This document shows positions 1 through 8,074 of a stretch of DNA of 50,103 bases, in pieces. The notes below the pieces were generated by a model, which was given only the letters and a program-made list of their open reading frames with translations, was not told the origin of the DNA and did not search any database. The translations under genes were made by a program, and so were the position numbers. The stretch is from NCBI RefSeq assembly GCF_001661965.1, contig NZ_LYWZ01000010.1, positions 1-50,103 on the forward strand, read 5' to 3'. The first letter of the stretch is position 1, and each line of letters begins with the position of its first letter. The DNA is from Croceicoccus mobilis (GTDB lineage Bacteria > Pseudomonadota > Alphaproteobacteria > Sphingomonadales > Sphingomonadaceae).

Positions 1-74
1 TGAGAACGGCGGAGCAATATTCGACCACGGTAGCGGCGGGATAGTCCTGCTGCGGGCGGCGTAAAAGTCGTCCA
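1..74. repeat. IS21 left end with two transposase-binding repeats
   Basis: Two related 20-bp repeats lie at 8-27 and 55-74, both starting GGCGG and ending CCA. They match the two repeats at the right end. Multiple end repeats of this kind are a hallmark of IS21 and serve as IstA binding sites. Confidence 0.8.
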
Positions 75-105
75 CCTTGAAGCCTTTCTGCCGAGTCAGG
101 GAGGT

Positions 106-1614
106 GTGGGGATCTACAGCGTGGAACTTTATCTTCAGGTCCGTCTGGCTTGCGCGGATGGCATGAGCCAACGGGCGGCGGCGAAGCGTTTCAATGTGTC
201 GCGCGAAACGGTACGCAAGATGCTGTCGTTTTCATCGCCGCCGGGTTACCGGCGCCAGTCCGTACCGCAGCGCCCGAAGCTGGACGGGTTTGTGGCGATC
301 ATTGATGGATGGCTTGAGGGTGACCGCAGTGTCCCGCGCAAGCAACGCCATACGGCGAAGCGGGTATTCGACCGTTTGCGCACCGAGCATGGTTTCACCG
401 GCGGCTATACGATCATCAAGGATTACATCCGGGAGCGCGAACAGCGCAGCCGGGAGATGTTCGTGCCGCTGGCGCACCCTGCGGGAGATGCGCAGGCCGA
501 TTTCGGGGAAGCGCTGGTGGAGATCGGCGGGGTGGAGCAGAAGGCCTACTTCTTCGCGCTCGATCTGCCGCACAGTGATGCCTGCTATGTGCGGGCCTAT
601 CCGGCGGCGGTGGCGGAGGCCTGGGTGGACGGACACGTGCATGCCTTCGCGTTTTTCGGCGCGGTACCGCGCTCGATCGTCTATGACAACGATCGCTGCC
701 TTGTGACGAAGATCCTGCCCGACGGCACGCGGCAGCGTGCCACGCTGTTCAGCGCTTTCCTGTCACATTACGTGATCCGCGACCGCTATGCTCGCCCGGG
801 CAAGGGGAACGAGAAAGGCAATGTGGAGGGGCTGGTAGGCTATTGCCGGCGCAACTTCATGGTGCCGATCCCGAAGTTCCCGACCTGGGAGGCGTTCAAC
901 CTGTGGCTGGAGGAGCAATGCCGCAAGCGCCAGCAGGACAAGGTGCGCGGGCAGAGCGAGACGATCGGTGAGCGGCTGCAGCGCGATCTCGCGGCCATGC
1001 AGCCTCTGCCCGCTACACCCTTCGAGGCCTGCGATCAGAAAGGCGGGAGGGTCTCCTCGCAATCCCTGGTGCGCTACAGGACCAACGATTATTCGGTTCC
1101 GGTGGCCTGGGGCCATCAGGAGGTCTGGATCAGGGCCTATGTCGATGAGGTGGTGATCGGCTGCCGCAGCGAAGTCATCGCCCGTCATCCTCGTTGCTAT
1201 GCCCGCGAGGAGGTTGTCTTCGACCCGCTCCATTATCTCCCGCTGATCGAGCAGAAGATCAACGCATTCGACCAGGCTGCGCCTTTGCAGGGCTGGGACC
1301 TGCCCGAAGCGTTCACGACACTGCAGCGGTTGATGGAAGGGCGCATGCACAAACATGGCAGGCGCGAATATGTGCAGGTACTGCGCCTGCTGGAAACGTT
1401 CACCCTCGCCGATCTCCAGGCGGCGGTCGAACAGGCCATCGATCTTGGCGCCATCGGCTTCGATGCCGTCAAGCACCTCGTCCTGTGCCGGATCGAACGC
1501 GTACCGCCCAGGCTGGACCTGGACGTCTATCCCTTCCTGCCACGCACCACGGTCGAGAAGACCTTTGCCAGAGCCTATCTGAGCCTGCTCTCCGACCGGC
1601 AGGAGGCCGCATGA
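106..1614 (+). CDS. istA: IS21 transposase IstA
   Basis: This 502-residue protein is the DDE transposase of the element. It cuts and joins the IS ends with help from IstB. An N-terminal helix-turn-helix lies at about residues 18-42 (SQRAAAKRFNVSRETVRKML). The RNase H-like core follows, with candidate acidic residues at D132 (QADFGEA), in YDND near 194-196, and in NEKGNVEGLVG near 240. The GTG start at 106 is the furthest upstream in frame and gives a normal family length. The stop overlaps the istB start in ATGA (1611-1614), so translation is coupled. Confidence 0.93.
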   Translation: MGIYSVELYLQVRLACADGMSQRAAAKRFNVSRETVRKMLSFSSPPGYRRQSVPQRPKLDGFVAIIDGWLEGDRSVPRKQRHTAKRVFDRLRTEHGFTGGYTIIKDYIREREQRSREMFVPLAHPAGDAQADFGEALVEIGGVEQKAYFFALDLPHSDACYVRAYPAAVAEAWVDGHVHAFAFFGAVPRSIVYDNDRCLVTKILPDGTRQRATLFSAFLSHYVIRDRYARPGKGNEKGNVEGLVGYCRRNFMVPIPKFPTWEAFNLWLEEQCRKRQQDKVRGQSETIGERLQRDLAAMQPLPATPFEACDQKGGRVSSQSLVRYRTNDYSVPVAWGHQEVWIRAYVDEVVIGCRSEVIARHPRCYAREEVVFDPLHYLPLIEQKINAFDQAAPLQGWDLPEAFTTLQRLMEGRMHKHGRREYVQVLRLLETFTLADLQAAVEQAIDLGAIGFDAVKHLVLCRIERVPPRLDLDVYPFLPRTTVEKTFARAYLSLLSDRQEAA

Positions 1615-2378
1615 GCGATCAGGCCCCGGAGATCCTTCTCGCTCACCATCTCAAGGCGCTCAAGCTGCCTACGTGCCTGCGTGAGCATCACAAGCTCGCG
1701 CGGCAATGTGCCGCTGAAGGCGTCGATCATATCCGCTTCCTCGCCCGCCTCGTCGAGATGGAAATGATCGACAGGGAGCGTCGCATGGTCGAGCGGCGCA
1801 TCAAGGCCGCGCGCTTCCCCGCCGTCAAAAGCCTCGACAGCTTCGACTTCGCCGCCATCCCCAGGCTCAACAAGATGCAGGTGCTCGAGATGGCGCGCTG
1901 CGAGTGGATCGAGCGGCGTGAGAACGCCATCGCTCTGGGGCCATCAGGCACCGGAAAGACGCACGTAGCGTTGGGGCTCGGACTGGCAGCATGCCAGAAA
2001 GGACTGTCGGTGGGCTTCACCACCGCGGCAGCGCTGGTCAGCGAAATGATGGAGGCCCGCGACGAGCGCCGTCTTCTGCGCTTCCAGAAGCAGATGGCCG
2101 GATACAAGCTGCTCATCATCGACGAACTGGGCTTTGTGCCGCTCTCCAAGACCGGCGCCGAACTGTTGTTCGAGCTGATCTCCCAGCGTTACGAACGCGG
2201 CTCCACCTTCATCACCAGCAACCTGCCCTTCGACGAATGGACCGAAACCTTCGGATCTGAGCGTCTCACAGGCGCGCTCCTCGATCGCCTGACCCATCAC
2301 GTCAGCATCCTCGAGATGAACGGCGAAAGCTATCGCCTCGCGCACAGCCGGGCCCGCAAGGCCAAAACCAGACCCTGA
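1611..2378 (+). CDS. istB: IS21 ATPase helper IstB
   Basis: IstB is a 255-residue AAA+ (DnaC-like) ATPase that assembles on target DNA and activates IstA. It shows a Walker A motif (GPSGTGKTH) and a Walker B motif (LLIIDELGF). The frame is open further upstream, to 1194, but that part only shadows istA. The ATG at 1611 overlaps the istA stop by four bases, matches the IS21 arrangement and gives the usual family length. Confidence 0.93.
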   Translation: MSDQAPEILLAHHLKALKLPTCLREHHKLARQCAAEGVDHIRFLARLVEMEMIDRERRMVERRIKAARFPAVKSLDSFDFAAIPRLNKMQVLEMARCEWIERRENAIALGPSGTGKTHVALGLGLAACQKGLSVGFTTAAALVSEMMEARDERRLLRFQKQMAGYKLLIIDELGFVPLSKTGAELLFELISQRYERGSTFITSNLPFDEWTETFGSERLTGALLDRLTHHVSILEMNGESYRLAHSRARKAKTRP

Positions 2379-2389
2379 AAATTACACCA

Positions 2390-2442
2390 ATGCCGGGGGG
2401 AGTGGCCCTCGGGCTACGCCCTCACGCCACTCCCCCCGGCAT
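2390..2442. repeat. 17-bp perfect inverted repeat downstream of istB
   Basis: The arms at 2390-2406 (ATGCCGGGGGGAGTGGC) and 2426-2442 are perfect reverse complements around a 19-bp loop. The structure starts 12 bp after the istB stop and lies inside the IS. It has no T-run after it, so it is either an mRNA-end structure or a barrier to transcription leaving the IS rather than a canonical Rho-independent terminator. Confidence 0.75.
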
Positions 2443-2451
2443 GTAACACGA

Positions 2452-2501
2452 TGGCCTGGTTTTACGCCGCCGAATGGCCGACTTTTGCTCCGCCGTTGAC
2501 A
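2452..2501. repeat. IS21 right end with two transposase-binding repeats
   Basis: Read on the minus strand, 20-bp repeats occupy 2494-2475 (GGCGGAGCAAAAGTCGGCCA) and 2471-2452 (GGCGGCGTAAAACCAGGCCA). They are inverted relative to the left-end copies. The spacing between repeats is shorter here (23 bp start to start) than on the left (47 bp). Confidence 0.8.
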
Positions 2502-3012
2502 GTCGATCCTTCCGCAGGCTCGGCAAAGTCTGATGAGCGAAAACCTGGCTGAACACCTTCCGCAAAATTGTCGTGCGGCTGGCGCTCCGGCGGATCGAAG
2601 ATTGCGCCAACCAACTGCTTTTGAACCGCTTGCGAAGCCGGAGACCTCCAAGCACGCGACACACAACGAATGCCAGCAGACGATCAGTGCCAACCGCTGC
2701 AAAATTCGCGAGCGCCTTCAATCCCTCGAAAGATGACACCGCCTGCAAAATGGCTGGGCGCAAGAATCCACGCTTAAGTAGCTGTTGAGTCTTCACTTCG
2801 AAGGTTGCGAAATCCCCCGGCGTTTGGCAGTAGAGGGCGGCGAGGACGCTGCCGCCCGACACCGCTGAAATCGTAGCGACTTGGTCTAGCAAGCCTTCGT
2901 CATGAAGGGCGCGCAGGCACCCAAGATGGAACGCCATTGCCCGGGATCCACCGCCTGACAGCGCAAGGCCGATGTCCGGCCGGGTCCCAACGGTCGGATC
3001 AGCCTGCGGCAT
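2502..3012 (-). pseudogene. Patatin-like phospholipase, truncated by IS21
   Basis: The N-terminal part of a patatin-fold lipid acyl hydrolase is present. The oxyanion-hole motif GGGSRA is at residues 20-25, and the nucleophile region ISAVSGGS puts the catalytic serine at residue 52. IS21 interrupts the gene after about codon 170, and the frame then reads 26 foreign residues of IS sequence to a stop at 2422. The catalytic Asp of the Ser-Asp dyad should lie in the missing part, so the product is predicted inactive. The start overlaps the upstream E2-E1-JAB gene by 14 bp, so this was the last visible gene of that operon. Patatins are membrane-degrading effectors (CapV) in CBASS, which is the inferred role here. 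Confidence 0.85.
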
Positions 3013-5233
3013 GGTCGATAGTCCCTTCGCCGCTTATGCAGCCCGACCAGCCAACCCTGAACCAAGTATCGACTTCACCGCATATGAACATGGCGTAGGG
3101 TGAACCGGTTGGCTCGATATGGGCTTGAAGATAAGCGAATACTCCTTCGTCATCGCCGCTCGGTCGGGCGCTCACGCCCTTTGGATGGCTATGCCATTCG
3201 CCGACATATTGGATGGTTCCTGCCGAGCGTAGATGGATTGCATCGACATGCGGCTTAAGATCCTTCGCGCCGCGCTCGAAGTATGTCGGTGACTGCCGAC
3301 TGTCGGGCGGAGCGGGAAGCGCGTCTAGGACGTGCAGCACACTGCGGGAGAGGTCGAAGGAACCGAGAAGAACCCCGCCTGTTTCGTTCGGCGCCGCTCG
3401 TTCTCTCAGCGTTCGCATCGCTGCTACCGCATTTTGAGAGACCGAGACCCGAAAGTCCGCCAGCGCATGACGCGAGACCTGCGACACCGTGACACTGAAA
3501 GGCAAGACCAACCCATTTTCCGGATTGAGTCTCCAAAGGTGGAGCCGCGACCGATCGGCGTCGGACAGAATTGTGGCCAGTTGGCCGGCAGCAATCCCGC
3601 TTAGGGTCTGAACCTGCCAGGGAGGCAGGGGCCTAGTGAGATCTTGGCAGGCATTCGCATAGCGCAGCATGTCGAGACGAGCACTGCCGAGATGTCTCAT
3701 CAAGGGGCGACAGGTTCCCGCAGCGAGAAAATACTGCGCTTCGATCTCGTCGATACGTACGCTGCGATTCCCGTCCTCGGCGAGAAGCACGAGGTCGCAT
3801 CCGTCGGGATTGAAAAAGAGGCTGGCGACCCGCGCTGCGGGTTCGGCATCGGCAAGGTAGCCAAGCGCTGCGGGAGAAGCGCTGAAATCGACCGTGAGGT
3901 CGGCTTCTGCGAGCGCCTCATCGATGGCGGCGCGCTCGTTGCCGGAATCGAGTATGTTTGCGATAATGGCTTTGCAGCCGTCTTCGTCGAGGATGGCATC
4001 GAGCAAAGCGCGCTGAGTCTCTGCTTTCGGCCAGCCTATCATATCGTTGGTTTGGACCTGCCGCACGAGATTGTGCGGCAGCAACACGTCGTCGTCGACG
4101 ACAGTCCAAGTACCAAGCCCGGCCCGGGTGGTATTCGCCATGACATGCGAGCCGATCGCGCCTGCACCAATCCCCACGAGCTTAAAATCGCGTTCGGCGG
4201 CGTTTCCTGAATAGAGTCGCGCGAGGCTGCGATCGATGCGATTGACGACTCGCCAGCCATGGAGTTTGATCGCTGACAAATCGGGTTCGGCACCGCCCAG
4301 GAGGACGCCCAATGCACCTTCTGGAGTGCGTTCGGCTCGCCCAATCAGCACGCTGAGCTCATGCAGTCTTACGTTTGGCGAGAAGGCTATGACCTCGAAC
4401 GCTTCGACCTCAGCCTCAGCCGAGCTCTTTTTTGGGATGGTGATTAGCAGGACAGCCATCGCGTCATTGCCGGCCATCCGCCCGACTATCCAATCGCCGA
4501 GCTTTTTGGAGATATCTGTGCCCATTGGCTCTAGAAGATCCCGGAGCTCGCCGAGTGTCGTCGGCCGCGCGTGGAGCGCGCCGTGCACCTGAGGTTCGAC
4601 TGTCTCCTGAAACAGAGAGAACTCAACGAAGCCAGTATCCCTGGTCTCGGAAGCCCCAAGCAGGAGTGTATAGCGACCGGCGCTCTCGATGGCCTTTTGG
4701 ACGTAACACTTCTCGGGTGGAACCCCGGATGGCAGGATGAGTGTGTTAGCCGTTGAAGGGATCAGTGGTTCGAGCGACTGGCCTTCTTGGTGGAGCTCGC
4801 CGCGTGCGGTGCGCGCGAACCAGTCGCGGATGCGTTCGACGAGTGCCTGCGCCGTCAGCCCGCGCTTTAGATCGGCCCAGTTCTCCTCCCAGATACAGAG
4901 GCTAAGACCATCGCCGGTTGCCGCGAAGTTGGTATGGACATTATCGATTGGAAAGTTGTCTCGTCGGGAAAAGACGCTCGGCGGGTATTCATCGTCGGGC
5001 CAGAACAGGAGGCGCACCGGCTCCTTGTGCCTAATGTCGACAGCCTTATCCTGCACCAGCTCGGGCTGCACGACCAGGTCGACTTGGTCGAACGCACCAC
5101 TGAAGTCGCTACCCTGAAGCCTGGCAAAGGCAGGAACCGAATCCTGTGCCAGATAAGAGAGTAGATCCCGCGCTCGCTGCGATCGGGGTGTGTCAGCCTC
5201 AGCGCCCGCCACGGCCCGCCCGCGGCGCAGCAC
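2999..5233 (-). CDS. E2-E1-JAB triple-domain ubiquitin-like conjugation protein
   Basis: This 744-residue protein joins three activities that are usually separate. Residues about 20-150 look like a prokaryotic E2 domain, with candidate catalytic C113 in GDGLSLCIWEENW. Residues about 345-560 form a ThiF/E1 adenylation domain with GIGAGAIGSH (354-363), ExxK-type downstream sequence and candidate thioester C508 in AAGTCRPL. Residues about 600-725 form a JAB/MPN metalloprotease with E617, HSHP (H681, H683) and SGDD (D695). E2-E1 matches CBASS Cap2, and JAB matches Cap3. The role inferred is to attach a target through its C-terminus and release it. The GTG at 5233 overlaps the MBL gene by 35 bp, and a later start is possible. 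No ubiquitin-like substrate is encoded in view. Confidence 0.88.
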   Translation of the reverse strand: MLRRGRAVAGAEADTPRSQRARDLLSYLAQDSVPAFARLQGSDFSGAFDQVDLVVQPELVQDKAVDIRHKEPVRLLFWPDDEYPPSVFSRRDNFPIDNVHTNFAATGDGLSLCIWEENWADLKRGLTAQALVERIRDWFARTARGELHQEGQSLEPLIPSTANTLILPSGVPPEKCYVQKAIESAGRYTLLLGASETRDTGFVEFSLFQETVEPQVHGALHARPTTLGELRDLLEPMGTDISKKLGDWIVGRMAGNDAMAVLLITIPKKSSAEAEVEAFEVIAFSPNVRLHELSVLIGRAERTPEGALGVLLGGAEPDLSAIKLHGWRVVNRIDRSLARLYSGNAAERDFKLVGIGAGAIGSHVMANTTRAGLGTWTVVDDDVLLPHNLVRQVQTNDMIGWPKAETQRALLDAILDEDGCKAIIANILDSGNERAAIDEALAEADLTVDFSASPAALGYLADAEPAARVASLFFNPDGCDLVLLAEDGNRSVRIDEIEAQYFLAAGTCRPLMRHLGSARLDMLRYANACQDLTRPLPPWQVQTLSGIAAGQLATILSDADRSRLHLWRLNPENGLVLPFSVTVSQVSRHALADFRVSVSQNAVAAMRTLRERAAPNETGGVLLGSFDLSRSVLHVLDALPAPPDSRQSPTYFERGAKDLKPHVDAIHLRSAGTIQYVGEWHSHPKGVSARPSGDDEGVFAYLQAHIEPTGSPYAMFICGEVDTWFRVGWSGCISGEGTIDHAAG

Positions 5234-6314
5234 CGGTCAGCAGCGCGGCAGAACCTCCCGCGCTCTTCGTCACGCTGAAGCCCTTCTTTCCGATCTCGAT
5301 TTCGAGAGGCTTTGGCTTCGTGCTGCTTGGATGATCCATGGTGACGAGAAATTCGCCGTCGTGCCCCTTGGCGACCCGCTTGTAGTAGTTCGCTGCTTGG
5401 CGATGTGGAGGCTGATCGCTGTCGTCATTCCCAGGGATGGGGCAGCTAGTCGAAACCAGCAGCGCACCTTTGGTGCCCTGATCCTCATAGAGCCATGCGA
5501 TACGCTCGCCCGGTTCAGTTTCGTCTTTGCCCTTCTCTGCAGCGAGCGAAAGGTAACTAGTGTGGTGCGGGACGTTGTTGATGTCCCAGATCAGCCGATC
5601 GTCATTCTTCTTCTTGCGCGTGATCCGGATGATGTCGTCGATGACCTCGTGCCCAACATCCGCCGAAAGCAGGAGCCGGGTCAAGCGCTCGTCGACGTCG
5701 AAGGTCGCTTGCATAAAGATCGCGGTGTCGTTGCGCTTGTAGGTGTCATCCTCGCAATGCTCGGCGAAGGGTGACAGTACGAAGAATTCGATGCCGTCAG
5801 CCGCAAGATTGAACTCCGGGGCAAGAGTGCCTGCGTCGCTGATAAGGTTACGCCGCTTAGCGGGGTCAATACCACGCTCCTTGAGGAAGTCGTTGAGCGC
5901 ATCTGGACGACCAAAGACTCGTATGCCTTCGCCCTCGATGAAGCGGTGCCGCGCCTCGGAGCGCAGCGTTCGTGCTTGGCCCTTGACCCCCTCCTCAAGG
6001 ATTGCCGTTGCCGGGACCCACATCGTCTTTATCTTGATACGGTCATCATCTTGGTACTTTTCCGCGTGGTTCAACCAAAAGACCTCGCTAGCGCGTTTGC
6101 AGTGATCCGTGTCGAGGTGCGTGAAAGCCACCACATCGATCTCGTTGCCGCCATCGAGCCGGGCGCGTATCTCTCCCTCAAGATCACAGCGCTTGTCGTC
6201 TTTATCGTCAGGATTGCGCATGTCCGCGAAATCGAAGAGCGTACGACGGTCGTTATCGAGTTCGATGAGGCAGGTATCGGCATTTCCGATTGGAAAGAAA
6301 GTAACTTTGGGCAT
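5199..6314 (-). CDS. Metallo-beta-lactamase-fold hydrolase of the Ub-like operon
   Basis: This 371-residue protein has the metallo-beta-lactamase fold. The opening MPKVTFFPIGNADTCLIEL and the metal motif THLDTDH (H66, D68, D70, H71) resemble the ComEC-type HxDxDH subgroup rather than true lactamases. A later PHHTSYLS segment may supply another metal ligand. No signal peptide is visible, so it is likely cytoplasmic. Its gene overlaps the E2-E1-JAB gene, which implies co-translation. MBL-fold proteins next to E2/E1/JAB genes are a known arrangement in bacterial ubiquitin-like operons, where their substrate is unclear. It could be a nuclease or phosphodiesterase effector, but I cannot decide from sequence. 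Confidence 0.82.
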   Translation of the reverse strand: MPKVTFFPIGNADTCLIELDNDRRTLFDFADMRNPDDKDDKRCDLEGEIRARLDGGNEIDVVAFTHLDTDHCKRASEVFWLNHAEKYQDDDRIKIKTMWVPATAILEEGVKGQARTLRSEARHRFIEGEGIRVFGRPDALNDFLKERGIDPAKRRNLISDAGTLAPEFNLAADGIEFFVLSPFAEHCEDDTYKRNDTAIFMQATFDVDERLTRLLLSADVGHEVIDDIIRITRKKKNDDRLIWDINNVPHHTSYLSLAAEKGKDETEPGERIAWLYEDQGTKGALLVSTSCPIPGNDDSDQPPHRQAANYYKRVAKGHDGEFLVTMDHPSSTKPKPLEIEIGKKGFSVTKSAGGSAALLTGAAPRAGRGGR

Positions 6315-6375
6315 TCAACCTTCTCCATGACCCGGTCAAGCGACCAGATTTCATCCTCGCGCTTTATTCCAGTCG

Positions 6376-6615
6376 CTATTTCCTGTCTTTCGGTGGGCAG
6401 GGGTCATTGCCGTGGCTATCGCTACGGGCAATCTTACCATCCCGGTTGTGGATGCGAAATTCGGAGTTCTGATTGCGGCTAATGTCACGGCCGCGGTCAA
6501 TCGCTTCGCGTTTCGTGTCATGGTGCGTGCTGGCGCGGCTGGCGCCACCCCTCTTTACATCCCATCCCCCGCTCGGATTGGGGACCACGTGGTGGCTCTT
6601 CGGACCTTTGCTCAT
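6376..6615 (-). CDS. DUF2188 small protein
   Basis: This 79-residue protein matches the DUF2188 pattern: HHVVPNPSGGWDVKRGGASRAS, then an HDTKREAIDRGRDISRN segment and an IHNRDGKIARSDSHG tail. It is small, basic and soluble with no signal peptide. The function of the family is unknown. It is the first gene of the minus-strand operon, 61 bp before the MBL gene, and diverges from the XRE repressor across 135 bp. Confidence 0.75.
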   Translation of the reverse strand: MSKGPKSHHVVPNPSGGWDVKRGGASRASTHHDTKREAIDRGRDISRNQNSEFRIHNRDGKIARSDSHGNDPCPPKDRK

Positions 6616-6750
6616 TGACGGATCCCTCGCGATTTAACATCTTCGGCGCAAAGAAAATACGCCTACTCCGGAAATCATATCTATCGCTTGAAAATCGGAA
6701 GTCAAGAAGTTAATGTGCGCCTACACCGAATTTTTTGAGGAGGGCCGCTT
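6616..6750. promoter_or_regulatory. Divergent promoter region of the defence operon and XRE repressor
   Basis: This 135-bp AT-richer spacer separates the DUF2188-led operon from the XRE-ImmA pair. It contains two direct copies of GCCTACNCCG, at 6661-6670 and 6719-6728, each followed by a short A-rich run. They are candidate binding sites for the XRE protein. A strong ribosome site GAGGAGG (6737-6743) precedes the GTG at 6751. The operator role is inference. Confidence 0.5.
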
Positions 6751-7074
6751 GTGGTCAACATCTTGGGCGATAAGATTCGCGACCTGCGGAAAGAGAAGAA
6801 GCTGACGCTTGACAAGCTCGCGGAGCTAACCGGCTCGAGCAAGAGCTATATATGGGAACTGGAGAACAAAAATCCACCGCGACCATCAGCCGAAAAGCTG
6901 TCGAAGATTGCCGAACAGCTGGGAGTGACAATCGAATATCTGCTCGACGACGAAAACAAGGTTACTGAAGCTGATGCAGTCGATGCGCAATTCTATAGAA
7001 AATACAGAAATATGCCCGCTGAGACGCGCGAAAAAATCCGCAAGATCGCTGACATGTGGGACGATAGCGAATAA
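6751..7074 (+). CDS. XRE-family repressor, CapH-like
   Basis: This 107-residue regulator has an N-terminal XRE helix-turn-helix at about residues 5-62 (LTLDKLAELTGSSKSYIWELE). A charged C-terminal helix follows (FYRKYRNMPAETREKIRKIADMW), probably for dimerisation. The same layout is found in CapH, the repressor that CapP cleaves in CBASS loci, and in ImmR-type repressors. The GTG start is supported by GAGGAGG eight bases upstream. Its stop overlaps the next ATG in TAATG (7072-7076). It probably represses the divergent defence operon and itself. Confidence 0.85.
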   Translation: MVNILGDKIRDLRKEKKLTLDKLAELTGSSKSYIWELENKNPPRPSAEKLSKIAEQLGVTIEYLLDDENKVTEADAVDAQFYRKYRNMPAETREKIRKIADMWDDSE

Positions 7075-7982
7075 TGGACGGTAAGTCGCCGCAACGCTGG
7101 GCCATCGACCTGACCCTGCTTCTCAATGCTCGTGACGGTGGCGATCGCTTTCCTGTAGATGTGAAGTCTCTAGCGAAGGACTATTCGCATCAGGTTTTCC
7201 CGAATGACCCGGTCACGCTTATCAAGGGTGCCAGCCTCGATCGTTTTGAAGGCGGGCTCTACAAGGCCCCGGCAGGCAAGAAGGGCTGGGGCATCATCTA
7301 CAATTCGGAGATCAAGTCCCCGGGTCGAATCAACTTCACCCTCGCCCACGAGTTTGGCCATTATCTCGTCCATAGGCACCAGTTTCCCGATGGCCTGCAA
7401 TGCAGCGCAGAGGATATGGCGAAATGGGATAGCACCTATGGCCAGATCGAGCACGAAGCGAACGAATTTGCAGCAAGCTTGCTAATGCCCCGTGACGACT
7501 TCGCAAGGCAGCTTCCACCGAAGAGCAAGCCTGCCTTTGAAGACCTCGGCGCATGCGCAGATCGTTATGGGGTCTCGCTTTCGGCAGCGACCTTGCGTTG
7601 GTTGCAGTTCAGTGAGCGTCGGACCCTGCTCGTGGTGTCACGAGATGGTTACATCTTGTGGGCGCGTTCAAGCCCAAAGGCGCTGCGCACCGGAGCCTAC
7701 ATTAAGACCGCGAACATGCCGCCAGTCGAGGTGCCAAGTAGGTCATTGGCCGCTCAACCGCATCTGTTGGAAAACGGCAAGGGTAAAGCTGAGCATGATG
7801 CTCTTGGATGGCTAAACGAGCCGTGCATCGAAGAGACTTTTGTTTCGGAGCGCTATGACACGATCTACACACTGTTGCATCTCGGCCCTGCTCCATCCTG
7901 GAGCGGGCATGGAAGCGACACCGAGGAGGACAGTTTTGACCGTATGACAAGCCGACCACCTGGATCTTCTTGGCTTGGTTAG
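7074..7982 (+). CDS. ImmA/IrrE-type zinc metallopeptidase, CapP-like
   Basis: This 302-residue protein has a zinc-peptidase motif AHEFGH (HEFGH at 92-96) and a downstream third-ligand segment IEHEANEFAASLLMPR (about 126-140), as in ImmA/IrrE (DUF955) proteins. These peptidases cleave the XRE repressor encoded next to them, often after DNA damage. In CBASS the equivalent CapP is activated by single-stranded DNA and cleaves CapH. The one-base overlap with the XRE gene supports a working pair. The C-terminal 150 residues contain no motif I recognise and may sense the signal. Confidence 0.87.
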   Translation: MDGKSPQRWAIDLTLLLNARDGGDRFPVDVKSLAKDYSHQVFPNDPVTLIKGASLDRFEGGLYKAPAGKKGWGIIYNSEIKSPGRINFTLAHEFGHYLVHRHQFPDGLQCSAEDMAKWDSTYGQIEHEANEFAASLLMPRDDFARQLPPKSKPAFEDLGACADRYGVSLSAATLRWLQFSERRTLLVVSRDGYILWARSSPKALRTGAYIKTANMPPVEVPSRSLAAQPHLLENGKGKAEHDALGWLNEPCIEETFVSERYDTIYTLLHLGPAPSWSGHGSDTEEDSFDRMTSRPPGSSWLG

Positions 7983-8074
7983 AATTGCTGAAGGGGAAAG
8001 TTCTCTGACCGATGACCGCTATCGCGTCAGTTTTCTCGAAACCGGATTAACCGCTTGCGGCCCAAGTCCTGCCG

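Larger units (their letters stand above)
1..2501 (+). mobile_element. IS21-family insertion sequence, complete
   Basis: The element carries an istA/istB pair between terminal inverted repeats. Its ends read TGAGAACGGCGGAGCAA at base 1 and, reverse-complemented, TGTCAACGGCGGAGCAA from base 2501. Both start with TG, as IS21 ends do. Its right end lies inside a patatin gene. The left flank, and therefore any target duplication, is outside the window. Both transposition genes are intact, so the element may be active. Confidence 0.93.

Noticed and set aside
1194-1610. Upstream extension of the IstB frame
   Set aside because: It overlaps istA in another frame. The ATGA junction at 1611 and family length fix the real start.
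2422-7982. Bil-type ubiquitin-like system
   Set aside because: No separate BilA-like ubiquitin fold protein was found. DUF2188 shows no C-terminal Gly tail.
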